Of a stretch of 48,268 nucleotides of DNA, positions 1 to 8,643 are shown piece by piece. Source of the stretch: Candidatus Parcubacteria bacterium (GTDB lineage: Bacteria; Patescibacteriota; Patescibacteriia; UBA1558; GWA2-36-10); assembly GCA_018664825.1 (NCBI GenBank), contig JABJNO010000017.1, forward strand, positions 114,743-163,010, written 5' to 3'. How positions within the stretch are numbered: the stretch's first letter is position 1; every line of letters starts with the position of its first letter. The notes below the pieces were generated by a model. That model was not told the origin of the DNA. It searched no databases and worked only from the letters and a program-made list of their open reading frames with translations. The position numbers and the translations under genes are program-made.

Positions 1-848
1 ATATTACGAGCATCTATCTTGGTTTTATCGACATTGGCTACATCCAATAATTTTTGCAAACCAACTCTCTGTGTTTTTTGTAAAACTATCAAACCATAAA
101 TAAGTAAGGTTCGATTTTCACCCAAAAGAGGAACCATGTCAGCTACAGTAGAGATCGCCACCATATCAAGAAGCCACTTTTCTTGTAGCTCTTTTTCTTT
201 GTCTGATTTTTTGTTGCTATTATATTTTATCAAACCTTGAGCAAGCTTAAAGGCTACTCCTCCACCAGCCAAAAATTTGAATGGATATTCTTCTCCTGGA
301 CCTTGAGGGTGGATAATAGCTACGGCTTTTGGTGGTTTTTCTGGTACTGCATGATGATCTGTAATAATAATATCAAGATTTTTATCATTGGCTAAACTAA
401 CTTCTTCGGTATTACTGATTCCACAATCACAAGTAATTACTAATTTGGTATTATTTTTAGAAAATTCTTCAATCGCCTTAGCGTTTAAACCATAGCCTTC
501 TTTTTCTCTATGAGGCAAATAAGCCTCTACTGTAGCGCCCAAACTTTCTAATACACTAGTCAGAATAACACTAGAACAAACTCCGTCAGCATCATAATCA
601 CCATAAACAACTATTTTTTCTTTTTTTTCTATGGCCCCATATATCCGTTCACAGGCCTTTTTCATATCTTTGAACAAAAAAGGATCATGGATATCATCTC
701 CATAATCAGGATGCAAAAATTCATCAACCTGTGCTTGAGTTTCCAAGCCACGATTATACAATAATTGAGCTACCGTTGGATGTAGCTCAGGAAATTTTTC
801 TATAATTTTTTTATCTACTTTTTCTGGTAAATTCCAAGTATATGACAT
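1..848 (-). CDS. recJ: Single-stranded-DNA-specific exonuclease RecJ (partial, runs off the left edge)
   Basis: Minus-strand translation from ATG at 848: MSYTWNLPEKVDKK...VVYGDYDADGVCSSVILTSVLESLG...IITDHHAVPEKPPKAVAIIHPQ; DHH motifs (DYDADG, DHH) typical of RecJ. Open to window edge. Confidence 0.93.
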   Translation of the reverse strand, partial: MSYTWNLPEKVDKKIIEKFPELHPTVAQLLYNRGLETQAQVDEFLHPDYGDDIHDPFLFKDMKKACERIYGAIEKKEKIVVYGDYDADGVCSSVILTSVLESLGATVEAYLPHREKEGYGLNAKAIEEFSKNNTKLVITCDCGISNTEEVSLANDKNLDIIITDHHAVPEKPPKAVAIIHPQGPGEEYPFKFLAGGGVAFKLAQGLIKYNSNKKSDKEKELQEKWLLDMVAISTVADMVPLLGENRTLLIYGLIVLQKTQRVGLQKLLDVANVDKTKIDARN

Positions 849-907
849 ATTGATTTTTTTAGTGGCTTAATTTTAACAGGTATTGTTAGATTTGCCAATT
901 TTATAAA

Positions 908-939
908 TAAAAACCCCGTTTTTTAGATAAACGGGGTTG
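908..939 (-). terminator. Intrinsic terminator downstream of the 70-aa ORF
   Basis: AACCCCGTTT / AAACGGGGTT stem followed on the minus strand by TTTTTATTT. Confidence 0.75.
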
Positions 940-946
940 TTTAATA

Positions 947-1153
947 CTAGACGTTAACAACAATTGTTACAAAAGTAGTATCATCAATGAAAGCAAGTTC
1001 TCCTGTACTTATACAGGCAATATTTCGATATGCCCTACAATTGGCTACCCAGACTTTCTTTTTGAGTTTCAAGTATATTTTATCTTTATACTCAAAGGTT
1101 TGGCCCGGTTTTAGCAACACAAAAGACTTTCTTTGTGCAACCTGATAAGTCAT
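947..1153 (-). CDS. Small hypothetical protein
   Basis: ORF MTYQVAQRKSFVLLKPGQTF...; ATG at 1153 preceded by AAAGGAG, followed by a terminator. Confidence 0.65.
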   Translation of the reverse strand: MTYQVAQRKSFVLLKPGQTFEYKDKIYLKLKKKVWVANCRAYRNIACISTGELAFIDDTTFVTIVVNV

Positions 1154-1207
1154 GATCACTCCTTTCGAAAATTGAATGGACTATTGGAACATCAGACTAT
1201 AACATAT

Positions 1208-1609
1208 TTATTTTACTTTTACAACTTTTATCTTTACGGGTCTTTTTTTGGGTGTGCTTATTTTCTTTACTTTCTTTTTTACTTCCCTGGTTTCTATCTT
1301 TTCTACTTCTTTATATATTTTGGTGGCTACTTTTTTTACTTCCTTGACCTCGGGACGTACTTTGTTAAATTTTTTGAGCTCTGCCATCAAAAATACCAAA
1401 CCAAAAGCCAAAAATACCAAACCAACCAACAAAAGCCAAAAATATAAATTATCAACATTAAAAAAACTATAGCCCGATGCCTTGGCCGGAATATCTGTAT
1501 AGTCATTGACTATGGTTTCAACTTCGCTATTGAGCTCTCGAAGTTTTATTTCGGACTCAACCAAGTTTTCCAAAACTGTATTTTCTTGAGCAAGTATTAT
1601 TTTAGACAT
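1208..1609 (-). CDS. Hypothetical membrane protein, one TM segment and Lys-rich C-terminal tail
   Basis: 133-aa ORF; hydrophobic LYFWLLLVGLVFLAFGLVFLMA; slightly overlaps the end of ackA. Confidence 0.6.
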   Translation of the reverse strand: MSKIILAQENTVLENLVESEIKLRELNSEVETIVNDYTDIPAKASGYSFFNVDNLYFWLLLVGLVFLAFGLVFLMAELKKFNKVRPEVKEVKKVATKIYKEVEKIETREVKKKVKKISTPKKRPVKIKVVKVK

Positions 1610-2742
1610 TTTAATGTTTTATTTGCTAAATTCATTGTTTCACCTGTCGGCGCTACCAACACTCTACATTTTTTGGGCTTGACCAAATCCTTGAGTATCA
1701 TCTTGCGAATCAAAGCATTGTCGGCAATCGCTCCAGTAAAAACTATAGCGTCCAGTTTTTTGGTCATAGCAATATATGATGCTAAATATCTTTTGATGTC
1801 ATATATAAATATTTGTAGAGCAACTTTGGCCAAGTCTTTTTGTTTTTTATCAAACTTGAGACTAGACTTGTAGCCAGAGACCCTATATCCAGCGGCCAGT
1901 AGCACTTCTCTCAAATCTGCCATGCCCGCTAGGCCCAACAGTCCAGATTTTTTGTTCAACAATTCTTTTATCTTCGGCAAAGGCATTTTGACCTCTTGAT
2001 TCAAGAAAAATACAACACTAGCCGGAATATCACCACTGCGAGTAGCCATGGTTAATCCTTCGTTTGGTGAAAATCCCATTGTAGTATCTTTGACCTTGCT
2101 ATCATACCAAGTGATACTACTACCTGCTCCTAGATGACAAGTGATTACTTTGAGCTTGTTTAGCTTTTTATTGGTCATCTTGGCGGCATACAAAGTAGCC
2201 ATTTCATGACTCAGGCCATGAAAACCATATTTTCGTATTTTATATTTGTTGTAAAGACTAATAGGTAATGAATATAAGTATGCTTCAGCTCCCAAATCTT
2301 TGTACCAAGCCGTATCAAAACTCATTGATGTTTTTACTTTTGGCCAAGTCTTTTTGACCAAGTCAGCCAAATCAAGTGCTGCTGGATTGTGCAAAGGAGC
2401 AAGCTTGTTATATTTTTTTATCCTATTCAAAAATTGATTATTTACTTTGACTGTATCTGTAAATTCTTCACCACCATGTACCATTCTCAAGCCAACGTAA
2501 GTAATATCAAAATTAACCAACAGGTCGTGCAAGTGATGCCACCAATTTTTGAGATTGTGTCCTGTCTGATAATTTATTGTGCTAGTTTTGTTGCCGGATT
2601 TATAAACTAAAATAGATTTTTTACCAGCTATAGAAAAGTGTCCAGACAAAACAGACTTGCCAAGAATTTTTTTGTCTACTTCAAAAACAGCAAATTTCAA
2701 ACTGCTACTTCCATTGTTTAAAACTAATAAATGTTTTTTCAT
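1597..2742 (-). CDS. ackA: Acetate kinase
   Basis: MKKHLLVLNNGSSSLKFAVFE..., RMVHGGEEF, KYGFHGLSHE, HLGAGSSI, TMGFSPNEGLTMATRSGDI: acetate kinase signatures. Confidence 0.95.
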   Translation of the reverse strand: MKKHLLVLNNGSSSLKFAVFEVDKKILGKSVLSGHFSIAGKKSILVYKSGNKTSTINYQTGHNLKNWWHHLHDLLVNFDITYVGLRMVHGGEEFTDTVKVNNQFLNRIKKYNKLAPLHNPAALDLADLVKKTWPKVKTSMSFDTAWYKDLGAEAYLYSLPISLYNKYKIRKYGFHGLSHEMATLYAAKMTNKKLNKLKVITCHLGAGSSITWYDSKVKDTTMGFSPNEGLTMATRSGDIPASVVFFLNQEVKMPLPKIKELLNKKSGLLGLAGMADLREVLLAAGYRVSGYKSSLKFDKKQKDLAKVALQIFIYDIKRYLASYIAMTKKLDAIVFTGAIADNALIRKMILKDLVKPKKCRVLVAPTGETMNLANKTLKCLK

Positions 2743-2746
2743 GATC

Positions 2747-3376
2747 TTAAACGTCTAATTCTGCCAAACTACAAGTCAATAAACCAGCTGCGTTGGCTTC
2801 ATCTGTATCTAGATGAATTGCAGTTGTAAAATCACCAACCCTAGCTATAATATCTAAAAAAATAATTGACCTTGGCCCAGCTACCTTGGCACTTACTTTT
2901 TGTCCATTTTTTATCTTCCATTTTTTGGCATCGGTCTTTGATATGTGTAAGTGTCGTTTTGCTATTATTACCCCTGAATCAAGTTTTACATTTCCGTCAG
3001 ATCCCTTTAGAGTGACCTCGCCCGGTGTATCTTTGAGGTCTCCAGAGATACGAAATTCAGGCTTAACGCCCAAAATCCTAGCATCAGTCAGGGCTAGTTC
3101 TATCTGAGTCTGCTTGCGTACTGGACCTACTATCCTGATACTTAACATACCTTTTGGTCCAATCACATCTATTTTTTCACTAGCCGCAAACTCTCCAGGC
3201 TGAGATAGCTCTTTGAGTGGTTTCAATTGATATCCTTTGCCAAAAAGCTTTTCCAAATGAGCCTTGGAAATATGTAGGTGCCTAGCTGAAATTTCGACTG
3301 GTACTTTTTTCATAATTTCAAGTGAAGATTTATAAAAATACTTATTTATATTTATTTTTGTATAATCTGAACGCAA
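2747..3376 (-). CDS. pduL: PduL-type phosphate acyltransferase (phosphotransacylase)
   Basis: VPVEISARHLHISKAHLEKLFG..., IIAKRHLHISKTDA..., DTDEANAAGL: PduL family His motifs. N-terminus may start at an internal Met. Confidence 0.9.
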   Translation of the reverse strand: MRSDYTKININKYFYKSSLEIMKKVPVEISARHLHISKAHLEKLFGKGYQLKPLKELSQPGEFAASEKIDVIGPKGMLSIRIVGPVRKQTQIELALTDARILGVKPEFRISGDLKDTPGEVTLKGSDGNVKLDSGVIIAKRHLHISKTDAKKWKIKNGQKVSAKVAGPRSIIFLDIIARVGDFTTAIHLDTDEANAAGLLTCSLAELDV

Positions 3377-3399
3377 GAATTATATGCTTTGCATATAAT

Positions 3400-3498
3400 C
3401 TAAACTCTAGCATTATTTAAATTGACAATAGCGGTAATTGATAAACCAAGTATCACAAGTAAAAAGAAAATGACTACTCCCCAAATAATTTTTCTCAT
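3400..3498 (-). CDS. Small single-TM protein (32 aa)
   Basis: Read directly: MRKIIWGVVIFFLLVILGLSITAIVNLNNARV*. Below the ORF-track cutoff. Confidence 0.4.
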   Translation of the reverse strand: MRKIIWGVVIFFLLVILGLSITAIVNLNNARV

Positions 3499-3515
3499 AA
3501 ATATATTTTAAAAAA

Positions 3516-4118
3516 TTAGGATATCGATTGGTCATCAGCAACAATCGCTCTACAAACTGGCCGCTGATTTATATCAAATATAGTATACACCTTTACATTA
3601 TAAAAAGTAGACGATGAAAAAGCATAAGGAACTCCGTTGAAATAATCATAGTATTGATAAACAATTGAGTGTTTATTACCAGCTTTTTGCAAACAACTAT
3701 CATGATCAGCTACACTACCATCTATATACAAATATTTTGAATTTGGGTTAAAAAATTCTTCAGTTTTTACAATTGGCCATTTAGAAGTAAGGCCAGCTTC
3801 ATACTCAAGCTTTATTACATCCACCATGCCGTTCATAAAACTTACTTTTCTACTATTAAATTCTCCTGCTTCTTTCTTCTGGCTTTCAAGAAACTTTGAG
3901 TTCAGGCAATAAAGTTGTCCATCACAGTTAACGGCTTCAGCTTTTTTTATAATATTTAATTCAGTCTCGTCATTATATATCTGTACAAATTTTAAAAGTT
4001 CTACATCAGAACCAAAGCTAAAATGTTTTTTTTGCTCATAGGCCATATAAAACCTAAAAGCATAAAACAAAACAACTAGTCCAATAATTATAAACATTAA
4101 AACTTTTAAAAATTTCAT
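3516..4118 (-). CDS. Hypothetical protein with N-terminal TM/signal anchor
   Basis: 200-aa ORF, MKFLKVLMFIIIGLVVLFYAFRFYMAYEQ. Confidence 0.65.
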   Translation of the reverse strand: MKFLKVLMFIIIGLVVLFYAFRFYMAYEQKKHFSFGSDVELLKFVQIYNDETELNIIKKAEAVNCDGQLYCLNSKFLESQKKEAGEFNSRKVSFMNGMVDVIKLEYEAGLTSKWPIVKTEEFFNPNSKYLYIDGSVADHDSCLQKAGNKHSIVYQYYDYFNGVPYAFSSSTFYNVKVYTIFDINQRPVCRAIVADDQSIS

Positions 4119-4119
4119 A

Positions 4120-5109
4120 CTATAATTTATACTTCTTTAAATCTGCTTTGCCAAGCAAACCTTCTTGAGCACCTATCTTCATAATTACTGAATTACTATT
4201 GAGAATACCAAGTTTCAATGATTTTTCAATATCTCCTTTGTATTTGATAAGTCCGGCCACAAAACTAGAACCAAAACTATCTCCGGCGCCAGTGGTATTG
4301 ATACCCCTGCGCTTTAGAGCTGCCTTAAAGTATATCTTTTTACCATCATAAACATATGCCCCTTTTGCTCCATCGGTCACTACGGTCAATTCCTGACCAT
4401 AGCTATGTAGTTGTTTTAGTATTTGATTGATATTATTTTTTACCTTGTCTCCTTTGACGCTTACCAAAAGCTCCAAAGCCTCGTCTCTATTTACATCAAA
4501 GACTGTTGTATTAGCCATATAACTCTTAAGACCCTTTAGACCCATAGCCAATTGATTTTTGCCAGGATTCCAGGCTACTTTAATTTTTTTGTTTATACAA
4601 TGATTAAACAATCCCTTGAGTCCTGGCTTGAAACTACCAGACAAAGAAGTCATGTATAACCAAGGAGTGTTTATCTTTTTGGTTGTTTTTTTGGTCAAAT
4701 CCATCTTGGCATTTGCTCCCCGATAAGCAAAAATAACATGTTCGTTGAATTTGCCAACATTGGCAATAAACGAAGTGCCTGTATTTATACCTTTCTGCAT
4801 CTGGACCAACTTTGAACTAATTTTCTTTTTTTTGAGCTCCAAAACTATTTCCCTACCAACCAAATCATCACCAATTGATAAAATTGCCTGAGTCCTAATC
4901 CCTAAAGCCCCAAAATTGGCAGCCGCATTCATACCACCACCACCAAAAGTCATATAAACCTCCTCACTATAAATTTTGGCTCCATACTCAAAGGCAATGA
5001 GTTTTTGACGCAACAAATCCTGCTTGTTATCAAGTAGAATCATATCGTCAGTATAAAACATAATATCGCGAGTGGCCCCGCCTATTGTTGTAACTGTATT
5101 TTTTACCAT
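4120..5109 (-). CDS. PfkB-family carbohydrate kinase
   Basis: GGGGMNAAANFGALG..., RRGINTTGAGDSFGSSFVAGL: PfkB/ribokinase signatures. Confidence 0.92.
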   Translation of the reverse strand: MVKNTVTTIGGATRDIMFYTDDMILLDNKQDLLRQKLIAFEYGAKIYSEEVYMTFGGGGMNAAANFGALGIRTQAILSIGDDLVGREIVLELKKKKISSKLVQMQKGINTGTSFIANVGKFNEHVIFAYRGANAKMDLTKKTTKKINTPWLYMTSLSGSFKPGLKGLFNHCINKKIKVAWNPGKNQLAMGLKGLKSYMANTTVFDVNRDEALELLVSVKGDKVKNNINQILKQLHSYGQELTVVTDGAKGAYVYDGKKIYFKAALKRRGINTTGAGDSFGSSFVAGLIKYKGDIEKSLKLGILNSNSVIMKIGAQEGLLGKADLKKYKL

Positions 5110-5118
5110 TTAGATAAT

Positions 5119-5346
5119 TTAAATGTATCGATTATAATCTTTGATCTTATCAACGATTAGTTTCATGATGTACATAAAGACACCAAACATACCGGCGATA
5201 AATATTATCTGGCCATTGGTACCAACATCAAAATAAGATAATTGTTGAACAATAGTAATACCTACTAAGACTCCCAAAACCAAGGTAGCCAAAAATAAAA
5301 GCATTATCAGTGTAAAAATTAATTCCGCAATTTTATGCAGGGTCAT
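5119..5346 (-). CDS. Small membrane protein (two TM segments)
   Basis: 75-aa ORF with two hydrophobic segments. Confidence 0.55.
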   Translation of the reverse strand: MTLHKIAELIFTLIMLLFLATLVLGVLVGITIVQQLSYFDVGTNGQIIFIAGMFGVFMYIMKLIVDKIKDYNRYI

Positions 5347-5405
5347 AATTTTATTTTATTACTTAATGATTATATTATACCAAAAATTGACACTTACTAC
5401 CAATC

Positions 5406-5870
5406 TTAACGATGTGAGATAATATGATATCCTGCCACGGCCATAGCCACCCCGACATTGAGTGATTCTTTTATGCCATGCATAGGTAAATAGATAGTTT
5501 GGTCTACTTTATCTATGATACTTTTTGAAACTCCAGAAACCTCATTGCCAACTATCAGAGCTAGTGGAAACTTTGGCTTGAAGTCTAGATAATTTTTTGC
5601 CTTATCGTCAATTTCTAAAGCTACAATATTTACTCCTCTACTTTTTAATTTTTTTAAAAGATAAGATAAATTTTTATAATGCTGCCAAGGAACACTATCT
5701 TCTGCCCCAAGGGCTACCTTGGATATCTCCTTACGAGGCGGCTGACCAGAATAGCCAGTCAAAAACAGCCGATCTACACCCATAGCATCAGCTGTCCTAA
5801 ACATCGTCCCAATATTGTAGAGACTACGAATATTGTGCGCAATAATAAAAACTTCCTTATTCGTTGTCAT
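5406..5870 (-). CDS. TrmH/SpoU-family RNA methyltransferase
   Basis: MTTNKEVFIIAHNIRSLYNIGTMFRTADAMGVDRLFLTGYS..., LIVGNEVSGVS, IYLPMHGIKESLNVGVAMAVAGYHI: SPOUT motifs. ATG at 5870 preferred over the track start at 5930. Confidence 0.92.
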   Translation of the reverse strand: MTTNKEVFIIAHNIRSLYNIGTMFRTADAMGVDRLFLTGYSGQPPRKEISKVALGAEDSVPWQHYKNLSYLLKKLKSRGVNIVALEIDDKAKNYLDFKPKFPLALIVGNEVSGVSKSIIDKVDQTIYLPMHGIKESLNVGVAMAVAGYHIISHR

Positions 5871-7461
5871 GATAAACTTCTTCTTTCTTTTCTCGAATAA
5901 AACCAAGCCAATCTTCAAAGGCAGAAACAAACAACTTGAACGGAGCTTCGATAATAAAATCCATCACAAAGGCAAATAAATTTATCTTTTTGAACTTGGT
6001 AGACATCCAACGGCCAACTGCGACAATTGGCAAGGCAAAAAAGTTTATAAAAAATGAAATTATTCCTTCTTTTTTCTTTACGACTCTCAGTTCTTTGGCG
6101 GTATTACGTATCCTGATCGCAAAAAAGCTGACCGCGGTCAAGAAGAACAAGAATATCGCTCCACTTATTAGATTGAAATCTAGTTGATTTAAAAAGTAAA
6201 TAATACTTCCAAAAACTACTATATACAATATTGTATACATCAAATAATAAAACACCTGAAAGCCCAAATTCATACGATATTTTGATTTGAGTTGGCACAA
6301 AATAGATTGCTCGGCTTTGTTGTATATCAAATTGTGTAAGTTTTCCAAAATCTTTTGGGTATTTGCTTTGCTAGGTGGTAAAATACTCAATGTCACCAAA
6401 AACATAAGTAATGGCGGGAATACAACGTTGATCCCCAAATTAAAGTAATTCACTTCTTTGATTACGTACATTTCATACGGAAACTCAAGTAATATTGCCA
6501 ACAACACCTTGGTAGCAAAAATATAAATAATCGCCCGAACAGAAGATCTACTAATCCTACTTTTTATTTTTTTGTATTTTCTGTTTATCAACAATTTAGC
6601 CTCAGCTTCCAAGGCATCTGGATCTACCAAAAGTTGTTCCCAACCTTGTCCTTTTTCTAGTATCAACTCGTGTAAAATTTGAAAGGTTACAACTGGTTCT
6701 TTGATAGAATTCAAAATTTTTCTCTGATAAGGATGGTTGAGATGATCTTGAATAGTCTTGTAAATCGCTGGTAATTTGGCAGCAAATAATTTTGTCAGAT
6801 TTTCATCTGCTTTGAGCCATTGGGGAAAATATAAATTTATAAGATGAAAAGAAATAATCACATCATCAGATTTCACCAAAGACTTGTGAGTAGCTATATA
6901 TAGCTGAATATTTTTCTCTCGGATGCTTAATTGATCACCTTTTAGCTTGACCCTTGGTTTGGTGACCTGATACATAGCCTCGATCACAGAATCTTCTATA
7001 TCTTCTGGTTTGAGTAGCATGTCAATTTCACAAGCTTCTACACCAATCAACCAATCAAAATAATCTCTAATATTATCACCGTGATACATGTCATTCATCA
7101 TCAAAAACAAATCATTGTATTTTTGAATGATGCGAGCTACATCTTTTACTTTTTTTTCAGGAATTGTCTTATTTGGCAGATATTTGGCACGAATCAATTC
7201 TTCGACCAAGCCTTGAGCAATGTCTGGCTTCAACATTTCCATTATAAAACGTCGTTTTATATTTCTCTCAATCGCAAAACGGCGCAAAAGATGCACTTCT
7301 TTAAAATCAATACTATTTCTCAGTTTTTCATAGAGAGAAGCAAAATGACTGGCAATTTCCTCAACTTCTATTTTGTCTTCTTCTTTGTCTATTTTGCCTC
7401 TTTTCTTCCAAATCTGGTTTAGTTTTTTGTATAAAACTATTATTTCATCAGATATTTTCAT
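5857..7461 (-). CDS. Large hypothetical membrane protein
   Basis: 534-aa ORF with several TM segments; 3' end overlaps the trmH start by about 14 nt. Confidence 0.7.
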   Translation of the reverse strand: MKISDEIIVLYKKLNQIWKKRGKIDKEEDKIEVEEIASHFASLYEKLRNSIDFKEVHLLRRFAIERNIKRRFIMEMLKPDIAQGLVEELIRAKYLPNKTIPEKKVKDVARIIQKYNDLFLMMNDMYHGDNIRDYFDWLIGVEACEIDMLLKPEDIEDSVIEAMYQVTKPRVKLKGDQLSIREKNIQLYIATHKSLVKSDDVIISFHLINLYFPQWLKADENLTKLFAAKLPAIYKTIQDHLNHPYQRKILNSIKEPVVTFQILHELILEKGQGWEQLLVDPDALEAEAKLLINRKYKKIKSRISRSSVRAIIYIFATKVLLAILLEFPYEMYVIKEVNYFNLGINVVFPPLLMFLVTLSILPPSKANTQKILENLHNLIYNKAEQSILCQLKSKYRMNLGFQVFYYLMYTILYIVVFGSIIYFLNQLDFNLISGAIFLFFLTAVSFFAIRIRNTAKELRVVKKKEGIISFFINFFALPIVAVGRWMSTKFKKINLFAFVMDFIIEAPFKLFVSAFEDWLGFIREKKEEVYHDNE

Positions 7462-7548
7462 AAGCTAAAAATACCATAAATCATGTTTTTTTTCAATGGC
7501 AATCTTTTTTTAAACGACTTGTATTATTATTGCCAATATCCCAAGGGC

Positions 7549-7577
7549 TTGACAAGATTGTATTATTATGTTAACCT
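7549..7577 (+). promoter_or_regulatory. Putative sigma70 promoter for the tandem leader
   Basis: TTGACA (7549-7554) - N17 - TAACCT (7572-7577). Confidence 0.5.
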
Positions 7578-7602
7578 CCGATATTGACAATTTAATTATC
7601 TC

Positions 7603-7710
7603 AAATGAGGCGAAGAATTATAGTCCGTATTTGGACGCTTGGACTATAAGGAGCTAGTAGCGTAACCGGCATTCAATAGCTTTTTGGCACCTCATTTTAG
7701 GTGTTTTTTT
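7603..7710 (+). promoter_or_regulatory. Structured leader element copy 1 plus terminator (riboswitch/attenuator-like)
   Basis: 68-nt unit 7606-7673. P1 AAATGAGG (7603-7610):CCTCATTT (7690-7697). P2 TTATAGTCC:GGACTATAA (7618-7626:7641-7649). Possible pseudoknot ACGCT:AGCGT (7635-7639:7659-7663). Terminator CACCT..AGGTG + T7 (7688-7710), mutually exclusive with P1. Confidence 0.65.
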
Positions 7711-7803
7711 GTACGTACATTACAACAAAAATATTTGAGGCGAAGAATTATAGTCCGTATTTGGACGCTTGGACTATAAGGAGCTAGTAGCGTAACCGGC
7801 ATT
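7606..7803 (+). repeat. Two direct copies of a 68-bp unit (7606-7673 and 7736-7803), 130-bp period
   Basis: TGAGGCGAAGAATTATAGTCCGTATTTGGACGCTTGGACTATAAGGAGCTAGTAGCGTAACCGGCATT occurs twice with no mismatch; the 62-bp spacer is unrelated to the sequence after copy 2. Confidence 0.95.
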
Positions 7804-7854
7804 GTTTTTGTTGGTTTTTGGTACTCTCAACGCCTCTTAGAAGAGGTGTTTTTT
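7736..7854 (+). promoter_or_regulatory. Structured leader element copy 2 plus terminator, directly upstream of an SD and start codon
   Basis: 68-nt unit 7736-7803, identical to copy 1. P1 GAGGCG (7737-7742):CGCCTC (7831-7836). Terminator CGCCTCTT/AAGAGGTG + T6 (7831-7854), different in sequence from terminator 1. Confidence 0.65.
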
Positions 7855-7875
7855 GATATAACAGGAGGTTTTGTT

Positions 7876-8055
7876 ATGACTCACAAAAAACGAATGCTCA
7901 TCAAAAGAGCCCAAGGCTTGATTGCCAAACATCATGAAAACTTGGACTGGGATACAAAAGTATTGTACGAAAAAGTCCGGTTTCTGATACAAGACATGAC
8001 CCCCGAACAAATAGCTCAGGCTATGTTACGGGAAATGCATCGGGGCTCCAAGTAA
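7876..8055 (+). CDS. Small hypothetical protein (59 aa)
   Basis: MTHKKRMLIKRAQGLIAKHHENLDWDTKVLYEKVRFLIQDMTPEQIAQAMLREMHRGSK; SD AGGAGG at 7863-7868. Confidence 0.75.
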   Translation: MTHKKRMLIKRAQGLIAKHHENLDWDTKVLYEKVRFLIQDMTPEQIAQAMLREMHRGSK

Positions 8056-8099
8056 AGGCATTCGCAAATTTCCGCAACTCAAACCAAGGAGGACAAATC

Positions 8100-8510
8100 A
8101 TGTCCCAAGTCTTCATCTTTGATTTTTCACCGGAACGCATCAAGGCTTTGCAAGCATCCCTCGAAGAGGATGGTCACACAGTTTTTAGTAATCTTGTCGT
8201 CAATGATGACGATCCTGATAACCCCCAACTGATCACCGAAGTGGTTGATGTGGTTCAAATCCTACTCAAGGACAAGCCCTTCCCGAATATAGTCATCGCT
8301 GAAGCCGACAAGGTGGATGGTGGTTGGCTGGGTGGGCTAATCTACGATATGGAGCTGGGCAACAACACTAGTCTAGTGCTATTGGCCGAACACGAAAATG
8401 AGAAAATAAAGCAACTCAAACGTCTTTATGGTGCTCATTTTTGGCCCACAGATGCTAAGCTGGAGCATCTATTGGAATACATCAAAGTATTTCACTGTGT
8501 TTCCAGCTAA
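8100..8510 (+). CDS. Receiver (CheY)-like domain protein, apparently degenerate at the phospho-site
   Basis: MSQVFIFDFSPERIKALQASLEEDGHTV...NIVIAEADKVDGGW...SLVLLAEHENEKIKQLKRLYGAHFWPTDAKLEHLLEYI: receiver-like beta/alpha order; SD AAGGAGG before ATG. Confidence 0.6.
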   Translation: MSQVFIFDFSPERIKALQASLEEDGHTVFSNLVVNDDDPDNPQLITEVVDVVQILLKDKPFPNIVIAEADKVDGGWLGGLIYDMELGNNTSLVLLAEHENEKIKQLKRLYGAHFWPTDAKLEHLLEYIKVFHCVSS

Positions 8511-8536
8511 CTCTGGTCACTAATTAGAGTGACCAA

Positions 8537-8586
8537 GGGAGTCTATCGGAACGACAGCTACTCCCCCCAGCTGCCGATAGGCTCCC
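8537..8586 (+). promoter_or_regulatory. Long intergenic hairpin with C-rich loop
   Basis: GGGAGTCTATCGG:CCGATAGGCTCCC (one T-G), 5-nt bulge AACGA, CAGCT:AGCTG, loop ACTCCCCCC. Confidence 0.6.
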
Positions 8587-8643
8587 ACCCTGACACCATC
8601 TGCATTCCGTGGATGGTAAAAGACCCGTTTAGGAGGTTTGATC

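Noticed and set aside
1133-1447. Plus-strand 104-aa and 74-aa aromatic-rich ORFs
   Set aside because: Antisense of a Lys/Glu-rich minus-strand tail, which produces Phe/Tyr-rich shadows.
7606-7803. CRISPR array or c-di-GMP-I (GEMM) riboswitch for the two 68-nt repeats
   Set aside because: Only two long repeats, and the spacer is a terminator rather than a spacer-sized unique sequence. GUAGCG..ACCGG is only superficially GEMM-like, and I see no recognisable tetraloop-receptor arrangement.
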